Assembly: GCF_002210225.1 (NCBI RefSeq)
Contig: NZ_MWUJ01000014.1
Span: 41,076 to 105,075 of the forward strand
DNA from: Geofilum rhodophaeum
GTDB lineage: Bacteria; Bacteroidota; Bacteroidia; Bacteroidales; Marinilabiliaceae
DNA: 64,000 bases
Direction: 5' to 3'
Both the position numbers and the translations under genes were made by a program. The notes beneath the pieces are model-generated. The model saw nothing but the letters and a program-made list of their open reading frames with translations, made no database searches and was not told where the DNA came from. Of the stretch, positions 34,977 through 45,776 are shown in pieces. How positions within the stretch are numbered: position 1 is the stretch's first letter; the number at the start of each line of letters is the position of its first letter.

Positions 34977-36404
34977 CTAACGCTTATCGATTTTATCCAA
35001 ACCTGTTGATTTTCCAATGATTACACTTATCGCTGCATCGCCCGTTACATTAACCATGGTACGTACCATATCCAAAATCCGATCTACCGGCAGAATAATA
35101 GCCACCCAGGCAGGATTCAGTCCCACCGAACTCAACACCACCATCAGCATAACTATGCCTGCACCCGGAATCGCAGCCGACCCAATGCTGGCCAAGGTTG
35201 TAGTAAGCACCACCGTCAACTGTTGACCCAAGGTCAGTTCCACCCAATGCATCTGGGCAAGAAAAACCACGGCTATGGCCTGATAGAGACTGGTACCATC
35301 CATATTTAAGGTGGCCCCAATGGGCAATACGAAACTCGACACCTTGGGATCTACCTTCAAATTCTCCTCCACACACTCAATGGTTACAGGCAAAGTCGCA
35401 GCACTGCTGCTGGTCGAAAAAGCCAACATTTGCGCTGGACTGATTCCCCGTAAAAAGTCCATAAACGAAAAACGTTTGATGAACACACTCATAAATGCCG
35501 GATACAAAACAAAGGCAATAAACAGCAAGCCAGCCAGAACAGCCACCGAATACCAGGTCAGGCCAACAAAAAGCTCAAGCACTCTGGCAGGATTGTCTCC
35601 GGCCATTTCCCCCACCATGCCGGCCATCAGCGCAAAGACAAAGAAAGGCGCACCCTTCATCACCAAATCCACCATCTTAATAAAAGCCTCTGAAACAGCA
35701 TCCATAAAACCAGTCAGGTAAACAGCTTTCTCTTTAGGCAGAAACAACACGGCAATGCCAAATAAGATGGCGAAAAAGATGACCTGCAACATATTGCGGT
35801 TATCGCTCAGCGACAAAAAGATGTTTTCCGGAACCATGTCTTCCAAAAAGGTAAGCGGTCCGCTTTCCCCTGCTTTTTGTGCAACGGCCAAACGATCGCG
35901 CACCTGACCAATGTTCTCGTAGCCGGTGCGACTGGCTACCTCTGCCAGTGTTTTTTCGTAGGCCTCATTCTGCATCAGCCAACGGCCATCGTGCGGCACC
36001 ATACCCTCTTGCTGCAGCCACAACTCGTAGCTCAAACGATTTTCCAGTCGCGAAGTCTCATCAAAGCGCTTTCCGGGCTGCACTGTATTCACAATCAACA
36101 AGCCCAGACCAATAGCCATAAAAGTAGTCAACACATACAAACCTATGGTTCGCAAACCCAAACGCCCCAGGTTACGCGGATGCCCCAGCTGTACAATACC
36201 GCCAATTATGGAGAAAAAAACCAACGGAACGGCAATCAGCTTAAGCAAATTCAGAAAAATACGACCAAAGGGAGCAATCCATTGGGCAGTAAAGTCGGAC
36301 CACCCCAGCCAGCCCCCAAGCAAGGCCCAAACAATGCCGGCCAGTAAGCCAACAATAATTTGAACATACAAAGGCACTTGTTTTAATCTGAAACCAAAAA
36401 CCAT
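34977..36404 (-). CDS. Dicarboxylate/amino acid:cation symporter (DAACS)
   Basis: 475 residues from the ATG at 36404 (a TTG at 36413 is possible). Glutamate-transporter fold: helix 1 VPLYVQIIVGLLAGIVWALL, reentrant loop serine motif STSSSAATLPVTIE, NMDGTSLYQAIAV in helix 7, and MVNVTGDAAISVI in helix 8 (substrate-coordinating Asp and Asn). It imports C4-dicarboxylates, glutamate or aspartate with protons or sodium. An insertion of about 100 residues with charged helices lies between helices 3 and 4 (around residues 115-200), longer than in typical GltP. It is 13 bases after aroC and probably co-transcribed. Confidence 0.92.
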   Translation of the reverse strand: MVFGFRLKQVPLYVQIIVGLLAGIVWALLGGWLGWSDFTAQWIAPFGRIFLNLLKLIAVPLVFFSIIGGIVQLGHPRNLGRLGLRTIGLYVLTTFMAIGLGLLIVNTVQPGKRFDETSRLENRLSYELWLQQEGMVPHDGRWLMQNEAYEKTLAEVASRTGYENIGQVRDRLAVAQKAGESGPLTFLEDMVPENIFLSLSDNRNMLQVIFFAILFGIAVLFLPKEKAVYLTGFMDAVSEAFIKMVDLVMKGAPFFVFALMAGMVGEMAGDNPARVLELFVGLTWYSVAVLAGLLFIAFVLYPAFMSVFIKRFSFMDFLRGISPAQMLAFSTSSSAATLPVTIECVEENLKVDPKVSSFVLPIGATLNMDGTSLYQAIAVVFLAQMHWVELTLGQQLTVVLTTTLASIGSAAIPGAGIVMLMVVLSSVGLNPAWVAIILPVDRILDMVRTMVNVTGDAAISVIIGKSTGLDKIDKR

Positions 36405-36417
36405 CCGCTGCAATTCG

Positions 36418-37494
36418 TTAACGATAAGTCTTGTTCATTAAAAACGCATCGGCCAAAACCATGGCCGCCATCGCCTCCACAATGGGAACGGCACGCGGGA
36501 CCACACAAGGATCGTGACGTCCTTTGGCCTTCATAACAATCTCCTGGCCCGACTTATCTACAGTGTTTTGATCTTTAAGAATAGTCGCTACCGGCTTAAA
36601 GGCCACCTTAAAATAAACATCCTCGCCATTGCTGATGCCGCCCTGTATCCCGCCGGAGCGATTGGTACGCGAACGCACCTTATCCCCTTCCATATAAAAC
36701 TCGTCGTTGTGCTCCGAGCCCAACATCTCCACGGCTGAAAAACCCGATCCGTATTCAAAGCCTTTCACGGCATTGATGCTCAGCATGGCCTGGGCAAGAC
36801 GGGCATGCAGTTTATCAAAAACCGGATCGCCCAAACCCACCGGCATACCGGAAAGCACACAGGAAACCACGCCTCCTACCGAGTCGTGGTCGCGTCGGAT
36901 CCCATCAATGTAGGTAATCATTTCTTCGGCCAATTGAGGGTCGGGACAACGAACAATATTCTTTTCCGCCTCTGTCAGGTCCAGCTCCCGGTAATCTTTG
37001 GTCATGCGCAACTTGCCCACTTGCGACACGTAGCCGTTCACCTGAACACCCTCCTCGCGCAACATCAGCTTAGCCACAGCACCTGCCACCACACGCGCAA
37101 TGGTCTCCCTTGCCGAAGATCGGCCGCCTCCACGGTGGTCGCGAATACCGTATTTCGATTCATAGGTATAATCGGCATGCGAAGGCCTGAAAACATCTTT
37201 CAAATTGTTGTAATCGCCCGATCGCTGGTCCTTGTTCCAAATTACAAAAGCCAACGGCGTACCGGTGGCTTTCCCATCCATTACTCCGGAGATAAATTCT
37301 ACCCCATCCTGCTCATCGCGCGGCGTAGTAATGGCCGACTGCCCCGGACGTCTGCGATTCAATTCCTGCTGAATAAAATCCATATCCAACACCAGACCCG
37401 GTTTAACGCCTTCAATAATACCGCCAACACCGCGGCCGTGCGACTCCCCAAACGAAGTCAGTTTATAAAGTGTACCAAATGAATTCCCAGCCAT
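36418..37494 (-). CDS. aroC: Chorismate synthase
   Basis: 358 residues from the ATG at 37494 ([20 protein letters not shown]), the standard start; the frame extends to 37530, which lies upstream of the promoter's start site. It converts 5-enolpyruvylshikimate-3-phosphate to chorismate with reduced FMN. Signatures: [49 protein letters not shown] and [18 protein letters not shown]. No other shikimate genes are nearby. Confidence 0.97.
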   Translation of the reverse strand: MAGNSFGTLYKLTSFGESHGRGVGGIIEGVKPGLVLDMDFIQQELNRRRPGQSAITTPRDEQDGVEFISGVMDGKATGTPLAFVIWNKDQRSGDYNNLKDVFRPSHADYTYESKYGIRDHRGGGRSSARETIARVVAGAVAKLMLREEGVQVNGYVSQVGKLRMTKDYRELDLTEAEKNIVRCPDPQLAEEMITYIDGIRRDHDSVGGVVSCVLSGMPVGLGDPVFDKLHARLAQAMLSINAVKGFEYGSGFSAVEMLGSEHNDEFYMEGDKVRSRTNRSGGIQGGISNGEDVYFKVAFKPVATILKDQNTVDKSGQEIVMKAKGRHDPCVVPRAVPIVEAMAAMVLADAFLMNKTYR

Positions 37495-37527
37495 ATTTGT
37501 TATTCTTATTAAGATTTGGAAAGAATA

Positions 37528-37558
37528 CAAAAATACACCATCCGTTCCACACTACAAA
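37528..37558 (-). promoter_or_regulatory. Promoter of aroC
   Basis: Minus-strand TTTG (37555-37558), 19-base spacer, TATTTTTG (37528-37535): a full consensus match, with a leader of about 28 bases. Confidence 0.78.
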
Positions 37559-37574
37559 AGTCCGCCAACAAAAA

Positions 37575-37858
37575 CAGGCGCTCCCGCGCCTGACCATCCT
37601 TCCTCCCAATCATAAGGCGGCTATGCCGCCGCGTGGACTTCAGTCCACTTTCAAAAACAGGCGCAAAGCGCCTGACCACTTACTCCCAATCATAACCCAG
37701 GGTTTCAACCCTGGGAGGCCCTGTGCGTCGGAGGACTTCAGTCCTGGGACTGGGACCTGCACCCTATACCCTGCACCAGCGCCTCTCACCCTGCTGCCTG
37801 GCCACCCATGACGCCCGACCTGTAGGCCCCCCGGGGACGCTGTCGCCCCCGGGACCCA
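37575..37858 (+). repeat. Hairpin repeat cluster 4
   Basis: CAGGCGC-TCCC-GCGCCTG, GGCGGC-TAT-GCCGCC (37616-37630), GTGGACTTCAGTCCAC, CAGGCGC-AAA-GCGCCTG, CCCAGGGTTTCAACCCTGGG, then the GGCCCTGTGCGTCGG spacer and AGGACTTCAGTCCT. It ends with a different GC hairpin CCCGGGG ... CCCCGGG (about 37830-37853) that may terminate slyD. It starts 17 bases upstream of the aroC promoter. Confidence 0.88.
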
Positions 37859-37872
37859 CAAAATCTTATACA

Positions 37873-38397
37873 CTAGCAGCTGCAGCCTGAACCGCAACTT
37901 CCACCTTCGCAACCGTGACCGGCAGCCTCCATCAGTTCCTCTTCGGTAGCCTCACGAACCGCCAAAACAGAACCGGAGAAATGCAAATCATCACCAGCCA
38001 AAGGATGGTTAAAGTCCATTTTCACCTGCTCATCAGATACTTCCAAAACGATACCATTCAAGCGATTGCCCTGAGCGTCCTGCATAGGAATAGCATTACC
38101 CACAGTCAACATCTCCTCATCGATGGCACCATTCACCTCAAAAATATTTTTAGGCAATTCCACTACTGCGTCGGGATTCACCTGACCGTATGCTTCATCA
38201 GCCTTCAACTCAAAACTAAACGCCTCACCAGCCTTCATGCCTTCAAGTTTGTTCTCAAACATCTGAATCATACGACCGGCACCAAACAAAAACTCCAGTG
38301 GGCTATCTTTTGTAGTCTCTTCAACCATCTCACCTTCAGCGCCATTCAAACGCAGTTGATAAGTCAATGATACAAATTTGTTTCTTCCAATTTCCAT
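37873..38397 (-). CDS. slyD: SlyD-type FKBP peptidyl-prolyl isomerase
   Basis: 174 residues. Split FKBP domain (KFVSLTYQLRLNGAEGEMVEETT in part; SPLEFLFGAGRMIQMFENKLEGM) with the inserted-flap chaperone domain (~70-130) and closing strand DFNHPLAGDDLHFSGSVLAVREAT, where SlyD proteins have the same DFNHPLAG signature. The tail HGCEGGSCGSGCSC is short but Cys/His-rich, like the nickel-binding tail of E. coli SlyD. It catalyses prolyl isomerisation and acts as a cytoplasmic chaperone and metal store. Confidence 0.93.
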   Translation of the reverse strand: MEIGRNKFVSLTYQLRLNGAEGEMVEETTKDSPLEFLFGAGRMIQMFENKLEGMKAGEAFSFELKADEAYGQVNPDAVVELPKNIFEVNGAIDEEMLTVGNAIPMQDAQGNRLNGIVLEVSDEQVKMDFNHPLAGDDLHFSGSVLAVREATEEELMEAAGHGCEGGSCGSGCSC

Positions 38398-38403
38398 GGT
38401 ATC

Positions 38404-38410
38404 TCCTTTA
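38404..38410 (-). promoter_or_regulatory. Shine-Dalgarno site of slyD
   Basis: Minus-strand AAAGGAG placed 6 bases before the ATG. It is one of very few classical ribosome-binding sites in the window; most starts here follow A-rich leaders. Confidence 0.6.
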
Positions 38411-38488
38411 AAAAATTACTTAGCGTCCACAAACCCAAGAGCATCCATCCCGACTCACAAAAGCCCAATTTCAAATCCCGTTTGTCGA

Positions 38489-38496
38489 CAAAATTA
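38489..38496 (-). promoter_or_regulatory. -7 promoter box for slyD
   Basis: Minus-strand TAATTTTG, exact TAnnTTTG, giving a leader of about 85 bases. No -33 TTTG at normal spacing. Confidence 0.35.
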
Positions 38497-38586
38497 AAGT
38501 TGCAAAGAAACAGATAATTTGACGCTTATCAAAAAGTCGCGCGCAAAAAAGTACACTTCCATCCGATTACCCAAGCCCACCAACGA

Positions 38587-39136
38587 AAACAGACGCTCCC
38601 GCGCCTGACCACTTTCTTCATATCATAACCCAAGAGACAGACACTACATCTACCTGGTGACCTCACACCCGCACAGCCGCAGGGGCACGGGTGCCACAAG
38701 GCCGCGGACTTCACTCCGCTTTCCAGAACAGGCGCTCCGCGCCTGACCACTTCCTCCCAATCATAACCCAGGGGACAGGCACTCCATCTACCTAGTGACC
38801 TCACACCCGCACACCCGCACAGCCGCAGGGGCACAGGTGCCACCAGGCGTGGACTTCAGTCCACTTTCAAGAACAGGCGCTCCGCGCCTGACCTTATTAT
38901 CCCAATCATAACCCAGGGTTTCAACCCTGGGAGGCCCTGTGCGTCGGAGGACTTCAGTCCTGGGAGACCCCTGGGAGGCCCTGTGCGTCGGAGGACTTCA
39001 GTCCCGGCAGCCCCCTGGGAGACCTCTGGGAGGCCCTGTGCGTCGGAGGACTTCAGTCCTGAGAGACCTCTGAGAGACCCCTGGGAGGCCCTGTGCGTCG
39101 GAGGACTTCAGTCCTGAGAGACCTCTGGGAGGCCCT
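38587..39136 (+). repeat. Hairpin repeat cluster 5, with tandem expansion
   Basis: 550 bases without a gene. It starts with degenerate copies (AGACGC-TCCC-GCGCCTG; GCGGACTTCACTCCGC with one mismatch), then CAGGCGC-TCC-GCGCCTG, GTGGACTTCAGTCCAC, CAGGCGC-TCC-GCGCCTG and CCCAGGGTTTCAACCCTGGG. From 38927 a 44-57-base unit (CTGGGAGGCCCTGTGCGTCG + GAGGACTTCAGTCC) repeats four times (starts 38927, 38971, 39026, 39081) with a fifth partial copy at 39125. Confidence 0.88.
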
Positions 39137-39162
39137 GCACCGACAGCCGGACCGCCCCCCTA

Positions 39163-39185
39163 CAGGCCCAGCCCCAAAGGGCCTG
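39163..39185. terminator. Hairpin after the GlsB-family gene
   Basis: CAGGCCC (39163-39169) pairs with GGGCCTG (39179-39185), 17 bases beyond the stop of the minus-strand gene. It lacks a clear T-run. Confidence 0.4.
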
Positions 39186-39201
39186 GGCCTACTACCACCA
39201 G

Positions 39202-39444
39202 CTACTTCTTCCTAAACAAAGACACGATCCACAACAAAATGACCGCACCCACAGTAGCAGAAATCAATTGCCAAAGTAAGGTAGCTCCACCAACTCCCAA
39301 CATACTGAACACCCATCCGCCCAACAAGCCACCAACCAAACCTATAATCAAATTCAGCAACAAACCTTGTCCGCTGCCTTTCATAATAAGACTACCCAGA
39401 TAACCGGCAGCCAAACCAATCAAAAGTGACCAAAGAAGTCCCAT
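39202..39444 (-). CDS. GlsB/YeaQ/YmgE family small membrane protein
   Basis: 80 residues: LLWSLLIGLAAGYLGSLIMKG, NLIIGLVGGLLGGWVFSML and a final helix LISATVGAVILLWIVSLFRK, three helices rich in Gly. This is the Transgly_assoc (PF04226) family, linked with general stress in several bacteria but with no known biochemical activity. It is a single gene; hairpin cluster 5 lies downstream. Confidence 0.9.
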   Translation of the reverse strand: MGLLWSLLIGLAAGYLGSLIMKGSGQGLLLNLIIGLVGGLLGGWVFSMLGVGGATLLWQLISATVGAVILLWIVSLFRKK

Positions 39445-39680
39445 GACTCAAAAATTTTAAGTTATACAATAACGCTTTCTAAATTTACCACTATTTTTGA
39501 CAAGACAAACAAAACCGGGATGAAAACCCCAGTGCCCTATAAGTCCTCCCGGATCCGTTTATTAATTATGTTCCTGTAGATACGAAACCCGGTGGCATAC
39601 TGGTTCATAAGGAGCCAGTAACAAAGCTGATACAGATTTACGCCATGGTTTCATCAGGCCCTAAACAGCCTTAAATAAAA
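39445..39680. other. Divergent gap without recognised signal
   Basis: 236 bases between the GlsB-family gene and the SDR gene. It holds short pairable segments (CCGGGATGAAAACCCC near 39515 and CCTCCCGG near 39546) but no exact TAnnTTTG box, no riboswitch I recognise and no hairpin repeats. Confidence 0.3.
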
Positions 39681-40490
39681 ATGAAAAATAAAGTAGTGAT
39701 CATTACAGGCGCTTCCTCAGGCATTGGACTGGCAACAGCCAGAGAATTTGCCCGAAGAGGAGCTGCTGTATCTTTAGGTGCCAGGTCGGCCGACAAGCTG
39801 GAGGCCATCAAAGCAGAACTTCTGGAACAAGGGCATCAGGTTTCAGTAACACCTACCGATGTCAGCAATGAACAGGATTGCCAGCGACTGATCGAAGACA
39901 CCATTCAAGCCTTTGGCAAAATAGATATTCTGATCAATAACGCAGGACTATCGATGCGTGCCCTTTTTAAAGATCTTGATTTGGAGGTGATGCGGCGCCT
40001 CATGAACACCAACTTCTGGGGCACGGTCTATTGCACCAAATACGCGCTTCCCTACCTGCTTGAGCAAAAAGGCTCAGTCGTCGGCATCTCCTCCGTAGCG
40101 GGCTACATCGGTCTGCCAGGCCGTGCCGGCTATTCCGCCTCCAAATTTGCTATGCACGGCTTTTTGGAAACACTGCGCACCGAAAATCTCAGGACCGGGC
40201 TACACGTTCTCATCGCAGCCCCGGGTTTTACAGCTTCCAACGTACGCAAATCGGCCTTAACGGCCGATGGTCATGCCCAAGGAGAAACCCCACGGAGCGA
40301 AGAGAAAATGATGTCGGCCGACGAGGTGGCTGTGCATCTTTATCGCGCCATAAAGCACCGAAAACGCACACTCATCCTCACCTTCATCGAAGGCAAATTT
40401 TCGGTCTGGCTCCGTAAATGGTGGCCCTCACTGGTCGATGATCTCACTTACAGAATCATGGCGCGCGAGCCGGACAGTCCCTTTAAATAA
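39681..40490 (+). CDS. Short-chain dehydrogenase/reductase (SDR)
   Basis: 269 residues. Rossmann fold with TGASSGIGLATAREFARRG (cofactor loop), NNAG (DILINNAGLSMRAL), catalytic Ser in VVGISSVAGYIG and YSASKFAMHGFLE (Tyr-x3-Lys). The second strand ends in GARSADKLEA, where an Arg suggests NADP(H) rather than NAD. The C-terminal ~40 residues resemble DHRS7/YqjQ-type SDRs with a basic amphipathic end. The substrate is unknown. It is 8 bases before the thioesterase gene, probably one operon. Confidence 0.9.
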   Translation: MKNKVVIITGASSGIGLATAREFARRGAAVSLGARSADKLEAIKAELLEQGHQVSVTPTDVSNEQDCQRLIEDTIQAFGKIDILINNAGLSMRALFKDLDLEVMRRLMNTNFWGTVYCTKYALPYLLEQKGSVVGISSVAGYIGLPGRAGYSASKFAMHGFLETLRTENLRTGLHVLIAAPGFTASNVRKSALTADGHAQGETPRSEEKMMSADEVAVHLYRAIKHRKRTLILTFIEGKFSVWLRKWWPSLVDDLTYRIMAREPDSPFK

Positions 40491-40498
40491 AACCAATT

Positions 40499-40903
40499 AT
40501 GCTTTACAACAAAACCCAGATAAAAGTACGCTACGGCGAAACCGACCAAATGGGCATTGTCAACAACGCCGTTTACCCCAGCTGGTTCGAGATTGGTAGA
40601 ACCGAGCTCTTCGACGAGCTAAAACTGCCATATTCGGAAATGGAGAAACAAGGTATTATGTTGCCCCTTTCCGAACTCCACATCAAATACCATTCACCCG
40701 CCTATTACGGCGACACGGTAAGTATTGAAACCTCTGTGAAAGAGATGCCGGGTGTACGCATCACTTTTGATTACCGGGTAACGCACAACGAGCGACTGAT
40801 TGTTAGCGGCCAAACCGTTCAGGCCTTTATCAGTGCTGAGACCCGACGCCCCATCCGCATCCCGGATCACCTCCGTCACGCCCTCAGTCCCCACTTCCAG
40901 TAG
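40499..40903 (+). CDS. YbgC/4HBT-family acyl-CoA thioesterase
   Basis: 134 residues, single hotdog domain. VRYGETDQMGIVNNAVYPSW carries the catalytic Asp and the helix start of 4-hydroxybenzoyl-CoA thioesterase-like enzymes; FDYRVTHNERLIVSGQTVQA forms the later strands. It hydrolyses acyl-CoA thioesters; chain preference cannot be read. It lies directly after the SDR gene. Confidence 0.92.
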   Translation: MLYNKTQIKVRYGETDQMGIVNNAVYPSWFEIGRTELFDELKLPYSEMEKQGIMLPLSELHIKYHSPAYYGDTVSIETSVKEMPGVRITFDYRVTHNERLIVSGQTVQAFISAETRRPIRIPDHLRHALSPHFQ

Positions 40904-40920
40904 ACCTGGTCCCAATCAGA

Positions 40921-40955
40921 GGCGGCACAGCCGCCGTGCGGACTTCAGTCCTGGG
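40921..40955 (+). repeat. Hairpin repeat cluster 6 (short)
   Basis: GGCGGC-ACA-GCCGCC (40921-40935) followed by a fused, imperfect unit GCGGACTTCAGTCCTGGG, in which the left arm of one hairpin meets the right arm of another. It looks like a deletion between two units of a module. Confidence 0.8.
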
Positions 40956-40967
40956 ACCTGGCCAGCC

Positions 40968-40993
40968 AAAAAAGGGGGCCTAAGCCCCCTTTT
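40968..40993. terminator. Bidirectional terminator between thioesterase and GH97 genes
   Basis: AAAAAAGGGGGC-CTAA-GCCCCCTTTT: a perfect stem with A and T runs, serving the convergent pair. Confidence 0.85.
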
Positions 40994-41019
40994 CCCCTTC
41001 ACCCTTCTCTCTATACTCT

Positions 41020-43137
<2,118 letters not shown>

Positions 43138-43163
43138 TTAGTGAGATCACAAATGCTTAGCAA

Positions 43164-43171
43164 CAAAGTTA
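43164..43171 (-). promoter_or_regulatory. -7 promoter box for the GH97 gene
   Basis: Minus-strand TAACTTTG, exact TAnnTTTG, about 38 bases before the ATG. A weak TTGG lies upstream at 16 bases. Its presence shows the GH97 gene can be transcribed apart from the regulator gene. Confidence 0.5.
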
Positions 43172-43320
43172 GGCACTCATCCACACCAATACCAGCGCAC
43201 CCAGTAAAAAAGTAGTAAAACGCAGCAACAAATAAATCACAAAAACACTAGCAAACAACAACATAGACTTTAAACCCAGTGCACAAAGCCCCCTAAAAAA
43301 GTAGTAGAAAATAAAAGGGT

Positions 43321-44961
43321 TCAGGCCTTATCGAGGCCAATCTTCAGCACCTCGGCCTCCAAAAGTCCCCGTTCGCCCGCTGCTTTATTGCGGGTACGCG
43401 TACGGTAGTTGTAGATGGTCGAAACCGAATAACGAAGAAAGTGCGCAATCTTTTCGCTGTCGCTGATGCCCAAACGGATCAAAGCAAAAATCCTTAACTC
43501 GGTATTCATTCTTTCCCCCGGTTTCAGCTCAATGCGCTCAGGCGCATGGAGCAAGGCGTTAAAATCCTCCACAAAAGAGGGAAACAGCCGCAAAAAGGTT
43601 TCGTCAAAGCCCCGGTAAAACTCCTCCAACTCAGCGTCCACCCCCTCGTAAGTCTTCACAGCCTCCTGCAAAGCCTTGGCGCCGCCTGTCTGCGCCGTCT
43701 TCTTCAGTACCGAACGGTAATCCTCCAGCTTCTTCAGGTACAGCGAACATTGCTCCATGTAGCGACCAATGTACTCTTCCTTAATCATACTGCTGTCGCT
43801 GATCAGCCGATTCATTTCCTGCAATTGCCGGTTACTGTCGCGCAACTCACGGTTGGTGCGCTCCAACTCCACGTTGAGGACCGACAAGGCCTTTCGTGCT
43901 CTGCGCAAACGCTTCAGCTGCACCCCAACCAACACCACTGCCACCACCAATACCAGGGCCAACAAGGCGATTGCCAGTAAAAAACGGCGCAGTTGCTGCT
44001 GCTGCCCCGCAATCTTACTCCGGTAAGCTGCCTCAATTAAAGGATAAATGCGCGAAATACCAATCGTGCGCAAACGCGCATTCCCCGCCGTTGCATCGTC
44101 CAACGAAGTCTGCACATAACGGTAAGCCCTATCCACATCGCCCCGCTCATACAACAAACCCGCCAACTGCCAAAGCGAAATGTATTCCTTCACCGCCGAT
44201 TTCAAATCCGACACCGACGACAAAGCCAGATAATGCACCGCACTATCGGCCTCTCCGGCACTCAAAAAAGCATTGCCCATTAAGTGATACACAATGGCCC
44301 TGTGATGCTCACCACCAGCCTCAAGTCCGGCATCATCTTGCAACAAACGCAAAGCCGCAGCATAATCGCCCTGCTCAGCCAAAACTTCAAAAGCCGCCAT
44401 AACATAGCCCGATGCAGAAGGCACATCATACTTTAAAACCGAATCGCGGTACTGCACCCGCAAAGCCTCGTAATGCGCCTGTTCCGAAGCAAAAGGCACA
44501 TAACGACTCAGCGACTCATAGAGAGAACGACTCAAATAGAACATCCGGAGGCGACGACCGACGTCGGTCGCGCCTTGCTCCACCTCAGCCAACAAGTCCA
44601 CCGCCTCCCTATACAACCCCGTGGCATTATACACCGCCACACGGTCCAACAATGCATCCGTCCGCCAATCCTCCCGCCCCTGCTCAGTAGCCAAAGTGTA
44701 ACGAAGACCTGCATAACGGTAGGCCGAATCGGCATTGAAAGATAAATTGGCAGCAAACAAGCGGCCCATCAAAGCGAAGCGAGCTCCAGGATCCCTTGTC
44801 AGCACCAGCACAGCGCGCAACTCCGTCAGCTCAGCCTCACGCTGCGCCACATAGTGTTCCCGCTCGTCGAGCACACGATCCAAGCGCTGCAAAACCTCTT
44901 CCGAGGCCTGCAACTCAAAAACCGCCAACAACGAAAAAAGGAGAACAAACCGGAGCACCAT
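43321..44961 (-). CDS. SusR-like membrane regulator (DUF6377 type)
   Basis: 546 residues. Signal/anchor MVLRFVLLFSLLAVFELQAS, then TPR-like helical repeats (~20-320; ALRLLQDDAGLEAGGEHHRA, HLMGNAFLSAGEADSAVHYL), one helix (FLLAIALLALVLVVAVVLVGV), a coiled coil (LNVELERTNRELRDSNRQLQEMNR in part), and a C-terminal LuxR-type HTH (~485-530; ELRIFALIRLGISDSEKIAHF, SVSTIYNYRTRTRNKA). This is the layout of SusR, the maltose-sensing activator of Bacteroides starch genes. With a SusB-like GH97 gene 195 bases downstream, a role in maltose or starch response is a good inference; no SusC/SusD is present here. Confidence 0.8.
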   Translation of the reverse strand: MVLRFVLLFSLLAVFELQASEEVLQRLDRVLDEREHYVAQREAELTELRAVLVLTRDPGARFALMGRLFAANLSFNADSAYRYAGLRYTLATEQGREDWRTDALLDRVAVYNATGLYREAVDLLAEVEQGATDVGRRLRMFYLSRSLYESLSRYVPFASEQAHYEALRVQYRDSVLKYDVPSASGYVMAAFEVLAEQGDYAAALRLLQDDAGLEAGGEHHRAIVYHLMGNAFLSAGEADSAVHYLALSSVSDLKSAVKEYISLWQLAGLLYERGDVDRAYRYVQTSLDDATAGNARLRTIGISRIYPLIEAAYRSKIAGQQQQLRRFLLAIALLALVLVVAVVLVGVQLKRLRRARKALSVLNVELERTNRELRDSNRQLQEMNRLISDSSMIKEEYIGRYMEQCSLYLKKLEDYRSVLKKTAQTGGAKALQEAVKTYEGVDAELEEFYRGFDETFLRLFPSFVEDFNALLHAPERIELKPGERMNTELRIFALIRLGISDSEKIAHFLRYSVSTIYNYRTRTRNKAAGERGLLEAEVLKIGLDKA

Positions 44962-44976
44962 AGCGATATCCTATTT

Positions 44977-45615
44977 TTACAGCAAAAACTCTCGGAAAAG
45001 CCAGACCACCAAGCCCACAACAACCAAAACAATAATGGTCGCTCCGGCAATTTTATTGATCCAGAACAAACGCCGCAAATTCACTGCCTGCCTAAACAAT
45101 CCCACCACCGAAGTCAACAGCAACCACCAGGTAGTTGCCCCCAAAAACACCCCCAAAATCAGCACCAGCTGCCCCGCCAGTCCCGAATTGGGCGCCACCA
45201 CCCCAAAACCGGCAAAGAAGGCGATAAAAAGAAAGAGCGCCAGGGGATTAGATATGGTAAGCAAGAAAGTTGATACAAAATCCTGCAAGTACGAACTCTT
45301 GCTGCGCCGCTGCCGGCGCAGCTGAACCGCAGGATTCGAGCGATAAATGTGCGCACCCAGCAAAAAGAGAATCACCGCACCAAAAATCTGAATCCAAAAA
45401 ATCTGTTCCTCAATAAAAGCAACAATAAAAGAGAGACTAAATCCAGCAATAACGGCGTAAATTGTATCCGAAACAGCAGCACCCAAACCAGAGAAGAAAC
45501 CCGCCAGTCTGCCTCGCTGCAAGGTACGTTGGATGCACAAAACGCCAATTGGCCCCAAGGGAACCGAAGCCGAAAAGCCAACAATCATACCTTCAAATAT
45601 GCCGCTCCAAGTCAT
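44977..45615 (-). CDS. LysE-family amino-acid exporter
   Basis: 212 residues from the ATG at 45615 (the frame is open to 45681, but the added part has no family similarity). Six helices: MIVGFSASVPLGPIGVLCIQRTLQRG is the LysE/RhtB opening, followed by GFFSGLGAAVSDTIYAVIAG and FVSTFLLTISNPLALFLF, where the Asn-Pro is family-conserved. It exports an amino acid or related metabolite. It is 15 bases before the SusR-like gene and is probably co-transcribed, though a functional link is not obvious. Confidence 0.88.
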   Translation of the reverse strand: MTWSGIFEGMIVGFSASVPLGPIGVLCIQRTLQRGRLAGFFSGLGAAVSDTIYAVIAGFSLSFIVAFIEEQIFWIQIFGAVILFLLGAHIYRSNPAVQLRRQRRSKSSYLQDFVSTFLLTISNPLALFLFIAFFAGFGVVAPNSGLAGQLVLILGVFLGATTWWLLLTSVVGLFRQAVNLRRLFWINKIAGATIIVLVVVGLVVWLFREFLL

Positions 45616-45740
45616 ATTGCAAATATCCGAAAAAAATCCAAAGCCAACAGGCAATATCACGAAAAATGGCCCTTTCAGCACTTAACAATTTCTTAACATA
45701 GGTTTAACAAACACACAATATCCACCACAAATTATGCACC

Positions 45741-45748
45741 TAAGTTTG
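45741..45748 (+). promoter_or_regulatory. -7 promoter box for the phosphate transporter gene
   Basis: TAAGTTTG, exact TAnnTTTG, giving a leader of about 25 bases before the ATG at 45777. No -33 match. Confidence 0.45.
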
Positions 45749-45776
45749 CCGGCAATAAAACCACAGGAATAAAACA

